From positions 55,993,415 to 56,057,414 of the forward strand of contig OX393578.1 in assembly GCA_947652605.1 (NCBI GenBank): a DNA stretch of 64,000 nt. The letters run 5' to 3'. The position numbers and the translations under genes were made by a program. Position 1 is the stretch's first letter. Each line of letters begins with the position of its first letter. The DNA is from Elmis aenea (lineage: Eukaryota; Arthropoda; Insecta; Coleoptera; Elmidae). This document shows, one piece after another, positions 38,771-50,700 of the stretch. Below the pieces are notes generated by a model, which saw only the letters and a program-made list of their open reading frames with translations, was not told the DNA's origin and searched no databases.

Positions 38771-39645
38771 GCCAGAAGTTGAAAGTGTAAAAAGAGAACT
38801 TATTTTGCGTCGACAATTTTCTCTACTGAAATGCATAGCTTTTTGTTAACAAAAACATACATTTCCATCATACAAATGCTTTACCCACCTTTTAAATTCC
38901 TCTAAATGGTGCATGTAGGCCTTAGTTATCCAATAAGTATCATTAACACACTTAAAATTATCAAATTGCTTTATAAAAAAAACCGTTTTTAGCCTATAAT
39001 GTAACTTGACGTTCTAAACGTCAAACTGACAGTTCGAACATATTCAAATATGGCCGCTGACGCGGTTACCATGGTAATTAAAAAAAGTGGGCGGAGTTAG
39101 CTATAATTACCATGGTGATTATAAATATGGGAGGTCCTTAGAGATAGTGCGCGAATTTTTCAAATTCAAATGTAGGTGTTAAATACAGGAGTTCTTTTTA
39201 AATGTTTTTGTGCTCTATTATGTTTCACAATAGCTGTTTTAGTAATGTAATGTGTTTCTATATTAAAGGCTATGTAATTTTGTTAATATTGGTTTGAATT
39301 AATCAGTGTTAAATAGGAAATTAGTCGTTTACCACAACAATGCTTCGTTGCAATTGATAAATGTTAGGATTTATGAAGAACTGTTCATGTATTTTAAATT
39401 TAGTGATCTTGTCTAGAGTGCGCAGAAGCCGCTTTCAGACTTTCAAAATTGCTGCGCAATTGCGCATTGTACAACTTAGAAAGTACAGTATACTTCAGAA
39501 ATTCATATTTCTTAACAACTTATTCGTAACCATTAATATTTTAAATTTTAGGCAAGTTGCAGATTAACTTGATACTATATACTTCATGAATTCATATTAG
39601 ACACATAAACACTGTATCATTTAATTGCTATTGGATTTTTACTTA
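38771..39645 (-). repeat. Broken inverted relative of the 30.9-31.2 kb tandem repeat
   Basis: 38771-38835 matches the reverse complement of 31120-31170 (TGTAAAAAGAGAACTTATTTT, GTCGACAATTTTCTCTACTG). 39478-39645 matches the reverse complement of 30876-31028 (CAGTATACTTCAGAAATTCA, TTAGGCAAGTTGCAGATTAA). The sequence between them, about 38900-39470, has no counterpart in the first copy and includes the palindromes described separately. Confidence 0.7.
39065..39119. promoter_or_regulatory. Two X-box-like (RFX) palindromes upstream of TBC1D31
   Basis: GTTACCATGGTAAT (39065-39078) and ATTACCATGGTGAT (39106-39119) lie 41 bp apart, 445-500 bp upstream of the TBC1D31 start codon. The first differs by one base from the X-box pattern GTYNCCATRGNRAC bound by RFX factors, which control many ciliary genes. 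The link to a ciliary gene is suggestive. However, the distance is greater than usual for functional X-boxes and the sites are flanked by repeat DNA. Confidence 0.35.
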
Positions 39646-40660
39646 TTGCGCACCTATGAGGGAAGGTCCTGACCCACCAACAAGGACTGTTGAGTTTGAG
39701 TTGTGTTCTGCTGACTTTTTTTCATGTTTTTCTTCTTGTGCTAGCTTTTTTGTCTTTCATTTGATATTTCTATCCGTTGCTGCTTTTTCAACTTCGTCTT
39801 GCCAGGTTTTTCTCGAACTACCTCTTTTGTTTTTTCCCTGTGATCTTGCCTCATAGGCTTTTCTGGTTAACATTTCTTCTTTCATCCTATAAATGTGACC
39901 CAACCATCCCAGCTGTCTCTCTTGTATTTTTGTTTCAACTGATTTTATCTTTAATTGTTCTCTATATGTTTCATTTCTGATTCTATCTTTTTTGGTTTTT
40001 CCTTGGATATTTTTTTAGACACCTCATTTCTGCTGCATTTACTCGGCTACTATATTTATTTGTGTCACGTTTCACTTCCGTATAAAAGTGCCGGAGTTAC
40101 TACCGTTTTGACCACTTCCACTTTTGTTTGTTTTGGGACTTCTCTATTTCCAAAAAAGTGTTGTAGGTACTTAAACTGTTAAATATACTTCCCACATTTC
40201 CTGTCCTTTCGCTTATTTCCTCGTCCGTTCCTCCATTTTCCTCTATGATCACTCCTAAATATTTAAAGCTTCTACCTGTTCCAACCTAAGTCCATTTAAA
40301 GTGATGTTATGCCCTTTGTTATCTGTTGTAACGATCATAGTTTTAGTTTTTTCGGTATTTATATTCATATTAAATTTTTCCAATTCCTAGTTTAAAGTTT
40401 CTAGATTATGTTGCAGATTCTTTTCTGTTTCCGCGACTAAGACCATGTCGTCTGCGAACTTTAGCTTACAATTAGTTTTGTTAATTTTTTCCATTTTCCA
40501 GTTGCCTAGGTGAAATGGTCCCATTTTTTGTTTTACTTCTTTTATAATCCCATCCATAACTCCTGAAAATAATAATGGACTGAGCACGCATACTCGTTTT
40601 AAGCCCTCCTTTGTTTCAAACTCTTCTGATTCTTCATTTGGTGTTATTTACCGTTTTTTG
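39646..40660 (-). mobile_element. RTE-like LINE fragment, inverted, 5'-truncated and degenerate
   Basis: On the minus strand the reverse-transcriptase core can be read: VCVLSPLLFS, HLGNWKMEKINK, then FADDMVLVAETEKNLQ with an intact FADD catalytic box (about 40460-40430). It continues with several frameshifts through the thumb and C-terminal region to a KTWQDEVEKAATDRN-like stretch near 39800. The 5' end is lost near 40660. It is the same family as the plus-strand copy at 47793-49085, so the two form a large inverted pair flanking HYKK. Confidence 0.8.
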
Positions 40661-41260
40661 ATACATCACTTTTATTATATAAAAGATCTAATTTAAATTG
40701 TACCGACATTAAATTCGACATAAACTCGACTCACAAACCGTACGAAACATAATTTCGTACTATTCGAATTCGCATTAATCGGAACCCGTCTGTATTGTAG
40801 TTGAGATATCATTTAAATATTAATTATGAGACTTTATCGCACACAAACTTATCGCTATCGACAAAGATCTACAAACTAAAAATAAAAAGAAAGTTTCCTC
40901 GAAATATTACTTTACATAAGACATTTCAAAGAAGGAAACTTAAGAGTTTGCCTTTAGACAACAGAGGAGTAAACATTTTAAAATTATGATTTGTTGAAGT
41001 GACGATATTACTTTTGTAAACTATGTACTTGATGTAAACTTTTGTACAAATATAATAATTTACAGCCCTTTGTTGTTGTTATCAACTTATTGTACACTTA
41101 ATGATATTACTCTGGCAACAATATTGTTCGAAATAGTTTAAGCAACTCAACGCATTTATATTCTATTGATTACACTTACGCAACAATAAACTCCACAATT
41201 ATTTAATTTATAACTTTATAAGAGAGCTCTTCAAGAGTGTTATTTGTTAACTCGTTGAAG
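40661..41260. other. HYKK upstream region, no gene seen
   Basis: AT-rich sequence between the LINE remnant and the HYKK start. TTTATAAGAGAGCTC near 41214 is a weak TATA-like site about 45 bases before the start codon. The 62-codon frame at 40801-40989 has no recognisable content. Confidence 0.4.
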
Positions 41261-43688
41261 ATGGCTTGTGCGGATATATTAAGGCCAGGAGAAAATATTA
41301 GACCTACAGTAACTATCGACGAATGTAAAATTTTGATAAACAAGTGGTATGGACTAAACTGCACATCAATTATCGAATTAAATTCCTACGACGACAAAAA
41401 TTACAATATATCAGTGAGTGATGAAGTTGAAAATAATAATATAGGGTGTGTTTGCGAGGATGGATATGTTTTGAAAATTATGAACTCGCTCGATTCTAAA
41501 AATGCTTCATTTATAGAGGCACAGGGTTCTGTAATGATTTTTTTGAGTAAGTATTGTTTGTGGAATTGTGAAACTAGCTAAAATTTAAAAATAAACAATT
41601 TAGGTTGTCTTATAAAATAACCAAATAGTTATGTATTTAAATTTAAAATAGGCAATTCTAGAAAAATAATATTTTAATATATGTATACATATACTGAGAA
41701 AAATATGTAACTGAGAAAAGTGAAATTTAACTGAAATTTCACATTAAATGTTACTTATTTAATACCTAAAATTAACATGGAAGTGCTACTTTCAAAATAA
41801 ACGGTTCAATTATCGAATTATGTCGTTTTAGTTAGATACTTAGAAAATATAGACCAAGATATTCTTTAATATTAATGATGTAACAGCACAAGAATTTTCT
41901 CAAATTGGAATGTTCAAAAAACGTTTGTTGTCTTTAGATGACAACGATATTGCTTGCCCAACACCAGTAAAAAATCGTTTTGGAGAATATTACTCTACAG
42001 AAGCTCTCGTAAGTGGAAAACATGTAATTCGACTTCTGAAATTTGTCCCTGGTTCCATTCTACACCAAGTGCCACCTTCCCCAACGTTATATTACGACTG
42101 TGGAAAATTCGCAGCTACGGTAGACAACGCGTTACAGGTAAGAAAAACTCGCATGCCAATTTCTAGCGAAAATTTGTTGAATTTTTCCGATTATGCGTAG
42201 ATTTTTCGAAAAGCGCCTATATATTATAAAATATTGTAACGCACAAATATCATACATCATGCAAACGGAAAACAGATACAGTAACAAACAAAAACTTGCA
42301 AATTTTAGCAGTAATATTGTACAATAATATTTTAGAAATTCCACCATTCCGCCTACGATAACCACAAAACACTTTGGATGTTAAGTTCAGTACCTCAATT
42401 AAGGCAATTTTTATTTTCCATCACCGATGAAGAAAAGAAGTCTACCATTCAAAATATAATCAAGGAATTTGAAGAACGTGTTTTGGAAAACGAAGAGGCT
42501 TTGGAGAAAGGATTGATCCACGGCGATTTCAATGAACAGAACATAGTAGTGGAAAAACTGGACGGAATATGGACTGTAAAGGCTATTTTGGATTTTGGGG
42601 ACGCCAATATTTCTTGTTACTTGTATGAACTTGCAATAACGATGCTGTATATGATGTTGGTGAGCCAAGATTTAGATGCAGGAGGATATGTAATTGCTGG
42701 TTACTCGTCTGTTCGAAATATACCGGAACTAGACTTTTCTCTGCTCAAGGTGGGGCTTTTGTCCGCTCGTCCGTATGTGACGATGTTGCAGTAAAAATGT
42801 TATTTTGTTGAAGATTATTTTAAATTTCATGTTAGTTTTATTATTTAATTTAAAACTTGTTTGGCGTAATTTTTGTGGCTTAGGTCGTTAGGTATGCAAG
42901 CTCGGAAGGGCCGCATGAAATAACTTTCGAATAGGTGAAATTTTGACTGTTTGAAAATGTTAATGTCACCTTTTTCTTGAAATTTTAGCGTTTGAAAAGT
43001 ATTTTACGTGACCTTTCCAAGCCTTCGTAATTAAGGTGCCAAAACCCGAAAATTGGTACCTAAATCTTAGGTTTTACCGGCAAATCCTAGCATTTACCAT
43101 ACTGAGGTGGTAAAAGTCAAAAATTAGCTTCATTTTTATTATTGATTTAAAGAAAAGCTCTAACCAACCTTTAACTTGACACTCTATTATTGACCAAATA
43201 AACGAGGTTTAGATTAAGGGTTACTTTAAGAATTTTTTCAACACCAGACGTAAAATCCCGAAATGAAAGCGTTTATACAAGCTTTTTTCTGATTTTTACC
43301 ACCTCACTATAGTAAATGCTACGATTTATCTGTAAAATCCTAAAGCCGGGTCCAGATTTGCGAGCAAAAGTGCGCTATGTTCGGTTCCCACTTTTGCTCG
43401 CAAATCTGGACCCGGCTTAAGATTTACCAAATTTTGGGGCTTTTGGGGCAGGATATTTACAACAAAAAACAATATTTTTAGGTTTGTGTAGCCGCGCGTT
43501 TGTGCCAATCTTTGGTGATGGGAGCATACACAAGTCTGCAAGATCCTGGCAACAATTACGTCTTAACAACTTCCGTGCCAGGCTGGAAGCTGTTGTATAA
43601 AATCTGGCAGGAACCAGAGGAGCGCCTGCTGAAACGATGGAGAGACATCGAAGGAAATTTTAGCAAAAAATGTAGCGAGGAAAGTTAA
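41261..43688 (+). CDS. HYKK: Hydroxylysine kinase (AGPHD1)
   Basis: GTP-dependent 5-hydroxy-L-lysine kinase of lysine/collagen catabolism, in the aminoglycoside phosphotransferase fold. Four exons were joined in phase: 41261-41546, 41938-42137, 42336-42749 and 43482-43688. The product is 368 aa; human HYKK is 373. Conserved parts are the N-terminal ELNSYDDKNYNISV loop, the ATP-lobe YVLKIMN, RLLKFVPGSIL, the Brenner catalytic motif HGDFNEQNIVVE (about residue 250), ILDFGD (metal-binding Asp) and RLCQSLVMGAY near the C-terminus. Exon 3 could read on to a TAA at 42794. Using AAG/GTGGGG as donor restores a gap-free match to the family (LLK-VCVAARLCQSL), so this donor is preferred. The ATG at 41261 follows GAAG and has no earlier in-frame ATG. 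AATAAA at 43736 lies 48 bases past the stop. Intact. Confidence 0.95.
43036..43450. mobile_element. Foldback element in HYKK intron 3
   Basis: The left arm (43036-43118: CCAAAACCCGAAAATTGG, TAAATCTTAGGTTTTACC, CTAGCATTTACCATACTGAG, GTGGTAAAAGT) is matched in inverse by the right arm (43292-43450). The right arm is split by a 74-bp palindromic insert. No coding frame. The spacer of about 170 bp is unique. Confidence 0.8.
43344..43417. mobile_element. 74-bp palindromic MITE nested in the foldback arm
   Basis: Both ends read AGCCGGGTCCAGATTTGCGA inwards. The arms are perfect for 29 bp around a 16-base loop, giving almost all hairpin. Comparison with the intact left arm of the host element shows an insertion into CCTAAGATTT with duplication of TAA (43341-43343 and 43418-43420). 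A 3-bp TWA-type duplication is typical of PIF/Harbinger elements, which makes this a possible miniature Harbinger derivative. The whole structure is inside the last intron of HYKK. Confidence 0.75.
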
Positions 43689-43772
43689 AACATTGTGTAA
43701 ATGAAAATGTTATTACAGGTGCGTTAATAAAAAATTTAGTAGCGCCCGTTAAACATACAGGATGTTCCAAAA

Positions 43773-44205
43773 TAGTATATTACATAACAAGAGTTGTTAG
43801 AAGCATATTACGAACGAGTAGAAAGGTTGAGGACGGAGCTGCGTAGCAGCGAGTGCGTATTTTCACGAGCATGTAATTGCTTTACAACTCGTGTTTTGTA
43901 GCTAACTTTTTCTACAATCACATAATACCTACAATTTTAACGGCTTTTTAACTAATATACACAAGTAATTACGTTGTCTTGTCGATTTTAACGTAAGCCT
44001 ACTTTGACATTTCTAGACAAGTGTGCGTTTTGCTTACCGTGCGTTATAACTCACTTGTTAGGCATGCAGGAAGTGTTTGAAGTGAATCTAGTTTGATCAT
44101 TTCTTTAAAAAACTGCGCTTTTTGCTGACCGTGCGTAAGGACCCACTTACTATGCATGCAGGCTGTAAGAATCATTTACATTAGTGGTCGTAGAAAAAGC
44201 ATGCT
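43773..44205 (+). repeat. Interspersed family C, copy 1
   Basis: Begins ATAGTATATTACATAACAAG and includes AGAAGCATATTACGAACGAG, TTTACAACTCGTGTTTTGTAGC, CACATAATACCTACAATTTT, TACTTTGACATTTCTAGACA and GACCCACTTACTATGCATGC. It ends ATTAGTGGTCGTAGAAAAAG. Other copies are at 53976, 55303 and 57850. No coding capacity and no polymerase III promoter boxes could be assigned with confidence. Internal inverted segments (TTTTTCTACGATCACAT against GTGGTCGTAGAAAAA) suggest a MITE rather than a SINE. Confidence 0.75.
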
Positions 44206-44728
44206 TAGAAATAACAATTTTATAAAAGGTCTTCGCTTATTATTCTGCCTTTTCTACGTTGTTACAAGATCTAATGAAACCATCATCAATATTTTTGGGG
44301 TATTATTTTTGGAACACCCTGCTTATAAATTTTTTAGTTGTTTCCTTATAATTAAACTTTTATGTACGAGTCATAATATTGTACTTTTTATGTTAATATA
44401 TTCCAGATATTATTGAATTGTAACAGTCAGATAATATTGGGTACATTTAATAAAATAGTTAAGCAAAAAATAGTATATAATGGAAGTTCGTTTGATGAAA
44501 CTTCAAAACATCAGAACCTACCAAAACGTTTTTGTTCGACTCATTCACACTTTCCAAGTAAAGTTAAATTAGAAGCTGGTTTCTTCAACAATTTATTAAC
44601 CAACACAAACCTAGATATTATAACTGTGAAATATTTCATGGATTGTAAATTTGTAATGAGTAAAAACATTGCTGGTTTCAATTTATTGAGATCTATCTGC
44701 ACTGTACTGTTCAATCAGGTCCGAATCT
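44206..44728. other. Intergenic/3' UTR space between HYKK and the 4CL-like gene
   Basis: No gene seen. Plus-strand frames at 44156-44784 are shadows of the 3' UTR and last exon of the minus-strand gene. AATAAA on the minus strand at 44592-44597, about 130 bases after its stop, is a plausible poly(A) signal. Confidence 0.5.
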
Positions 44729-47700
44729 TCAAGCTACAAGTTTCAACAAACTCCTGCGCAGAATTTTGCCTCCAGCATTTCTAGGTATGTCTTTAACGAA
44801 ATTAATACCACCGCGCAACCAATTTGTGGGTGACGTCCTCGCTAAAATATACCATCCGTTTTTGTCTTAAATAATAATATCGGTTTCCAAACTCACCCGC
44901 GACAAACTCAAAAACTTCTTCTGCGGTTACGGCGCCCAGCTTGTGGAGGACTACGAAAGCTGTTGGTAATTCTCCTGCTGTTTCATCGGGCTTGCCTACG
45001 ACAGCGCTATCTCTAATTTTTGGGTGTGACATGAGGATGTCCTCCAAGGCAGTCGGAGAAACCTAGGTTTTATATATGTGAGCCGAAAGATATGAAAATA
45101 ATGGCGATGAAAATTTTTGTGGGGTTCTTATGAATGCTCACTTTCGAGTCAAAATTTTGCTAATGTTCAGATATTACAACAAAAAAGTTATCGACCCATC
45201 TTGCAGAAGTTTAATGAAGTTTTTTTGTTGCACCAGCTCAAGATGGCCCAATTTTAAACCCCAAAATACGCGAACTCAATGAAAATTTCTGTTTATGGAG
45301 CGCTGTTAATTTTTTAAATCAACTGCCACAAATTACGATATCTTTTTGGCAATTTTCCCCGACTTTGGTTAACAAAATTGACATATCCAGATGGACTTTG
45401 GCAAACCGTGAAAGACTCTTGGAAAACAAGTGTTTTAAAGATTTGTGAACATGGATCTCAGATGAGAAAATGAACACTTGGTACACAAACACTTAAATCT
45501 AATATAACCCAATTTAAAAGACATTAATTTCTGGTTCAAGCCAGTCTAGTTAAGTACCATCTCTTCAAGAGCTTTAAAGGGGGTGGGACTTTCTATAGGC
45601 TCTATTATAAAAATGAATTTTTAGTTTTCTTAACACAAAGTCTAAATTAAATCTTGGAAGCTCTAATTTTGTTGGTTTATCACAGGGAGTTGCCTACCTC
45701 AACAGAGAATGTTTATATCTTGTCGTAACGCACCATTTAAATTCAAATAAGTACATCAAATTACCTGAAATCCTTTATATTTGATTATTTCTTTAAGCCT
45801 GTCCGTTATGAAAAAGAAACCTTCCTCATCAAAGTAGCCAATATCTCCAGTATGATAAAATCCATCCTTATCAATCGCGTCTTTTGTGGCTTGCGGTTGT
45901 CCAAGGTATCTCTTCATAACAGCCGAAGCCTTGATGCATAATTCACCCTCTTGATTAGGCCCAAGTGTTTGATCCGTACTGGAGTCCCGTATTTTACACG
46001 CTGTGGAATACACAGGAATTCCGACCGTCCCTAGTTTCTTCTGGTGTATCGGTTGCCATAGAGATACACCTGTTTCTGACGTTCCGTACAGTTGTGAGAA
46101 AAACGCGTCTGTTAATCTGATAAAAATGTCGGTCATTAACGAGTTCTGTTTGATGCAACCGTTTTTAATATTACCGCTTCTCCAGGTTCTGCTGGGTTTC
46201 CTTTTTTAACGCAGCACCGGCGCAGACGATGTGTTTGACGCTCGATAGATTGAATTTTTCCACCAATGGGTCTTTTGCGAAAAACACCGCGAGGGTTGGT
46301 ACGATAAATAATTTGCTTATTTCGTGTTTTTCGATGCAGGTTAGGTAAAGTTCGCGAACGAATTTTTTCATGATTATGATTTTGGAACCGGCGTATAACG
46401 ACCCCAGGGCGACCATGATGCCGTAACCATGAGAGAGTGGCAGAATGTTTATCGTGGCGTCGTTTGATGTCAGAGCTCCGAATTTTGGAGCGCTAGAAAA
46501 TCATGTATCAAAAAGGAACCCACTTTTTGGGAATCAAATTTGTATGTGCCTCCAGTTTTGTTATAGTGCCTGTTTTAAAAATGCTGCAAATCAAAATAAT
46601 GGACGAAGAATTTAATTTTTTTCAAGTACTTTTATTTGCATAGGTTGACGAATTGAGCACTCGAAATCTATTTCAATTAATTCCTTTTTAAGAAGATGAG
46701 TAGTTCATCCTTTTGTTAATTGGGGAAAATAAGCCTTAAATTAACCAGCTACAAAATAAATTTAAACAGGTACAATTAAAAGTTCCTTAAGTTTACAAAG
46801 AAATGCTAGACCAGTTTTGGAATTTTGGCCTCCCACTTATCAATTATTAAATTTTGTTTAAAGAAAAATTACCTAGATATTATTTGCCTTGGCTTGTGTG
46901 TAAAATTTTAACATTCTGGAACAGATATTTTAATTAAAATTTATGTAGTCAATTTCGATGAGAAAATGGCATCTCGATTGAGCAAATCTGTTAAAATATT
47001 GTGTTAATGACCATATTTTAGGTTCGAAGGACCAAACAATTAACACAGAAAAATGTATTAAATTCAGTAACGTTTTGCTACTGATATCGATAGAATTTGT
47101 TTTGAGCTCTTTGTCGTTTGCATTTTATCTTACGTTCGGTGTTATTCTTGTAAAAAATGACACGCTAGAAGTTTGTCCAAAAGCCAATAAGCGACAAAGT
47201 GTCAAATCAACACGAAAAAAAAATGACATCAATATTTTGTTCAAGTAAACCAAGCCGATGAAAACGGGTCCATTTTAACAGTGCAATATTATTTATTGTC
47301 AATGACAACGAAACGCGAGTCTCAAAACTGATCTAGCATTTCTACAAGAGATTCTTTGTAACAAAAAGGCATGTGATATTCGGGCCGTTTATTTTGAAAG
47401 TGGCGTTTGGCAAAAAATGAGTTAAAGTCTTTTACAATACAAAAGTTTATGATATTTTTATCACTAAACATTTTACTTTCAGTTTCCTTCAAAATCATTA
47501 CTATTTTCATCAATAAACATTTCATTGTTAAACCGAAGTCCAAATACATTCGTTAATGGTATAATGATGGTGGATTTGCATCCCTATATACCTCCAATTT
47601 GGCAATCTACCACAATTATTTTAAAAATTGAAAACAAAGTGAAATATCCAAAGACTTTATCACTCCTATAAAGACAATGATTCAATACATAAATAAACTT

Positions 47701-50700
47701 TTTTATGAAATACGTTATATAATTTATTTATACTTATATTTCAAAATGTACTGATAAATTTACTTATTACTTATGTATTTCATAAATGGTAGTATCCTGC
47801 CATTATACAAGAAAGGGGACGAAAAGATAGTTCTAACTATAGAGGAATAACATTAATGAGTGGACTAGGGAAAATACTGGCAAGAGTAATGGAAGGAAGA
47901 CAGATTTAGAGAAAAAATATAAAGCACATTAGAAGAATCCCAATACGTTTTCAGAAGAGGAAGGAATACACAGATTAACTCTATATATGAAGACAAACAA
48001 TAGAAAAGAGCTTAACAAAAAACAAGGAAATACATTTATGTTTATAGACTTGGAAAAAGCATTCGATAATATTAAAAGGAAAGACTTACTGTACATGGGC
48101 CTAAGAATGAAGATAATAGAAATAAAAACAATCGACAAAAAACGGTAAATATTATAGGAACACAAAATGAAGAATCGGAAGAGTTTGAAACAAAAGAGGG
48201 CTTAAAACAAAGATGCGTGCTCAGTCCATTATTATTCTCAGTAGTTATAGATGGGGTAATTAAAGAAGTAAAACAAAAAATAAGACCGTTTCACCTAGGC
48301 AACTGGAAAATGGAAAAAAATTAACATAACGGAGCTAATGTTCGCAGGTGACATGGTCTTAGTCGCGAAAACAGAAAAAAATCTGCAACATAATCTAGAA
48401 ACTCCCAACCTGAAATTGGAAAAATTTAATATGAAAATAAATACCGAAAAAACTAAAACTATGATCGTTACAACAGAGAACAAAGGGCATAACATCACTT
48501 TAAATAGGGTTAGGTTGGTGCAGGTAGAAAGCTTCAAATATTTAGAAGTGATCATAGAGAAAAATGGAGGGATGGACAAGGAAATAAGCGAAAGGACAGG
48601 AAATGCGGGAAGAATATTTAACAGTTTAAGAACAATTTTTTTTTGTAAATAGAGAAGTCGCAAAACGAAGAAAAGTAGAAGTGGAAAAAAGGTAGTAACT
48701 CCGGCACTTTTATACAGAAGTAAAACGTGGACACTCACAAATAAAAATAGTAGCCGAGCAAATGGGGGTTCTAAGAAAAATCTAAGGAAAAACAAAACAA
48801 CATAGAATCAGAAACGAAACATAAAGAGAACAATTAAAGATAAAATCAGTTAAAACAAAAGTACAAGAGAGACAGCTGCGATGGGATCACATTTATAGGA
48901 TGAAAGAAGAAAGGTTAACCACAAGAGCCTATGAAGCCAGATCACAATGAAAAAACAAAAAAAAGGAAGACTAAACAAAACCTGGCAAGACGAAGTTAAA
49001 AAAGCAGCAACGGATAGAAACATCATATGGAAAGACATAAAAAGCTAGCACAAGACAGAAAAACATGAAAAAAAGTTAGCACTCATGACTAAATAAATAA
49101 TTTTGTAATTATTAATGAGAATGAAAAAATACTTGAATAAACGTAAATGAAATTCAATAATATGGAAACTACTTATATTATACAATAAAATCATTCCCTT
49201 TCTTAATTACCGTCTTATCAACCATCACTTCAGTAAAAACACATCTGAAAAAAATCAACATGTCCGTAGTTTTCATGAACCATTAATTTTAAAAGATGCT
49301 TAAGTCATTTGTAGTAAAGAAAAATATCGATTCGTAAAGGTCTGTGCGAAATTATGTATACTGAGAAAAATATAAGTGATTGGGATAAAAAATATAATTT
49401 CTCTATAGTTAGCATAAATATTTTTATGCTCATTAAAATGCTAAGTATTTAATATCTCAAAACAACATAAAGTGACTTGCGCAACGGTCAAAAAAAGCGG
49501 CTCAATTATTTAAACTTATTTGTATCACTTATAATTCAGGCACTTTTTTAATTGGTTCTAATTTGCTTTCAACGACAAAAATACCTATTTATTTCGTTCA
49601 ATCCGAATTTATAAATAACTTTGCAAGTTTTGCGTGTAAAACATGTCTTTCAGCTACGAAGCTGTTGCTTAATTTAACGATTCTGGTGACCGTTAAACAA
49701 AATTTAGTAGCTTATTATGCAAAAATTTGCCAAGCTTTGTGCCGTTTGGGATTTTGATACGCTTGCAGAAATTTACACAAACAAATTCCTTAAAATAAGA
49801 TTGGAAAAATGAGATACAAAGGATCAAAGGTGCAGTGGCACATTTTAGGGTTCATAAAAATTCCCACACATGTTCCAGTTTCCTGAACCTCAATTTGTGT
49901 GGACAAAAAATCAGAAGTATAAGAGAAACTTATGGACGAAGCAACACTATCGCACCTAAAAGCAAGTGGTTGTGCCGCTAAAATTTATGTACGAGGTAAG
50001 CGCCAAAATTTCCCGGCCTGACATTGATCTAGGTATCGCAAATTTTTTTAACACATGAGTTCAAGTCATATTAGCTTTGGAAAAAAATGGATTTTAAGTC
50101 AATTAGTTTTCTTATAATTGTCTTTCGTTCATCACGATGTCAGGACTCAGGAGTCACAAAAATTGAGTATCGAGCTGTGTTCTTACTCGCGAGGGTCTTT
50201 CTCCTCAAAGCATCAAAGTTCGACTGAATGGGGGGTACGAGGACAATTCCCCTTCTTATTCTGTGGTGAAAGATTGGACAAAACGGTTTCGAATGGGGCA
50301 AGAATCCTTGGAAGATGATGCAAGAACAGGAAGGACTGTGGTGAAGGACGACAAGATTGCCCTTGTTGAGGAACTCGTATTAGGCGATCGACGCTTGAAG
50401 GTGAAAGAACTATCCAAAATGTCGGCGCTTTCAGATACAAGCGTTCGCCGAATCCTCCATGATCGGTTAGGCATGAATAAAGTTATTGCAAGGTGGATCC
50501 CCAAACATCTCTCAGCAGTTCAGCGCCAGCGTCGTATTTAATAAGCTCGATCCTTTTTGGAGCTCTGTGAAGAAAATCCTGTGGACAAGTTAAGGACAAT
50601 CGTTACAGGGGATGAAACCATGGTTCTCTGCTATGATCCTTTGTCCAAAAGATAATCCATGGAATGGAGACGAAAAGGAGAAGCACCGCCAAGAAAGTTC

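Noticed and set aside
44156..44784. Plus-strand frames of 86 and 123 codons
   Set aside because: They overlap the repeat family C copy and the antisense of the 3' UTR and last exon of the 4CL-like gene.
47322..47549. 75-codon minus-strand frame in intron 3 of the 4CL-like gene
   Set aside because: No recognisable motif and no in-phase splice sites linking it to the host gene.
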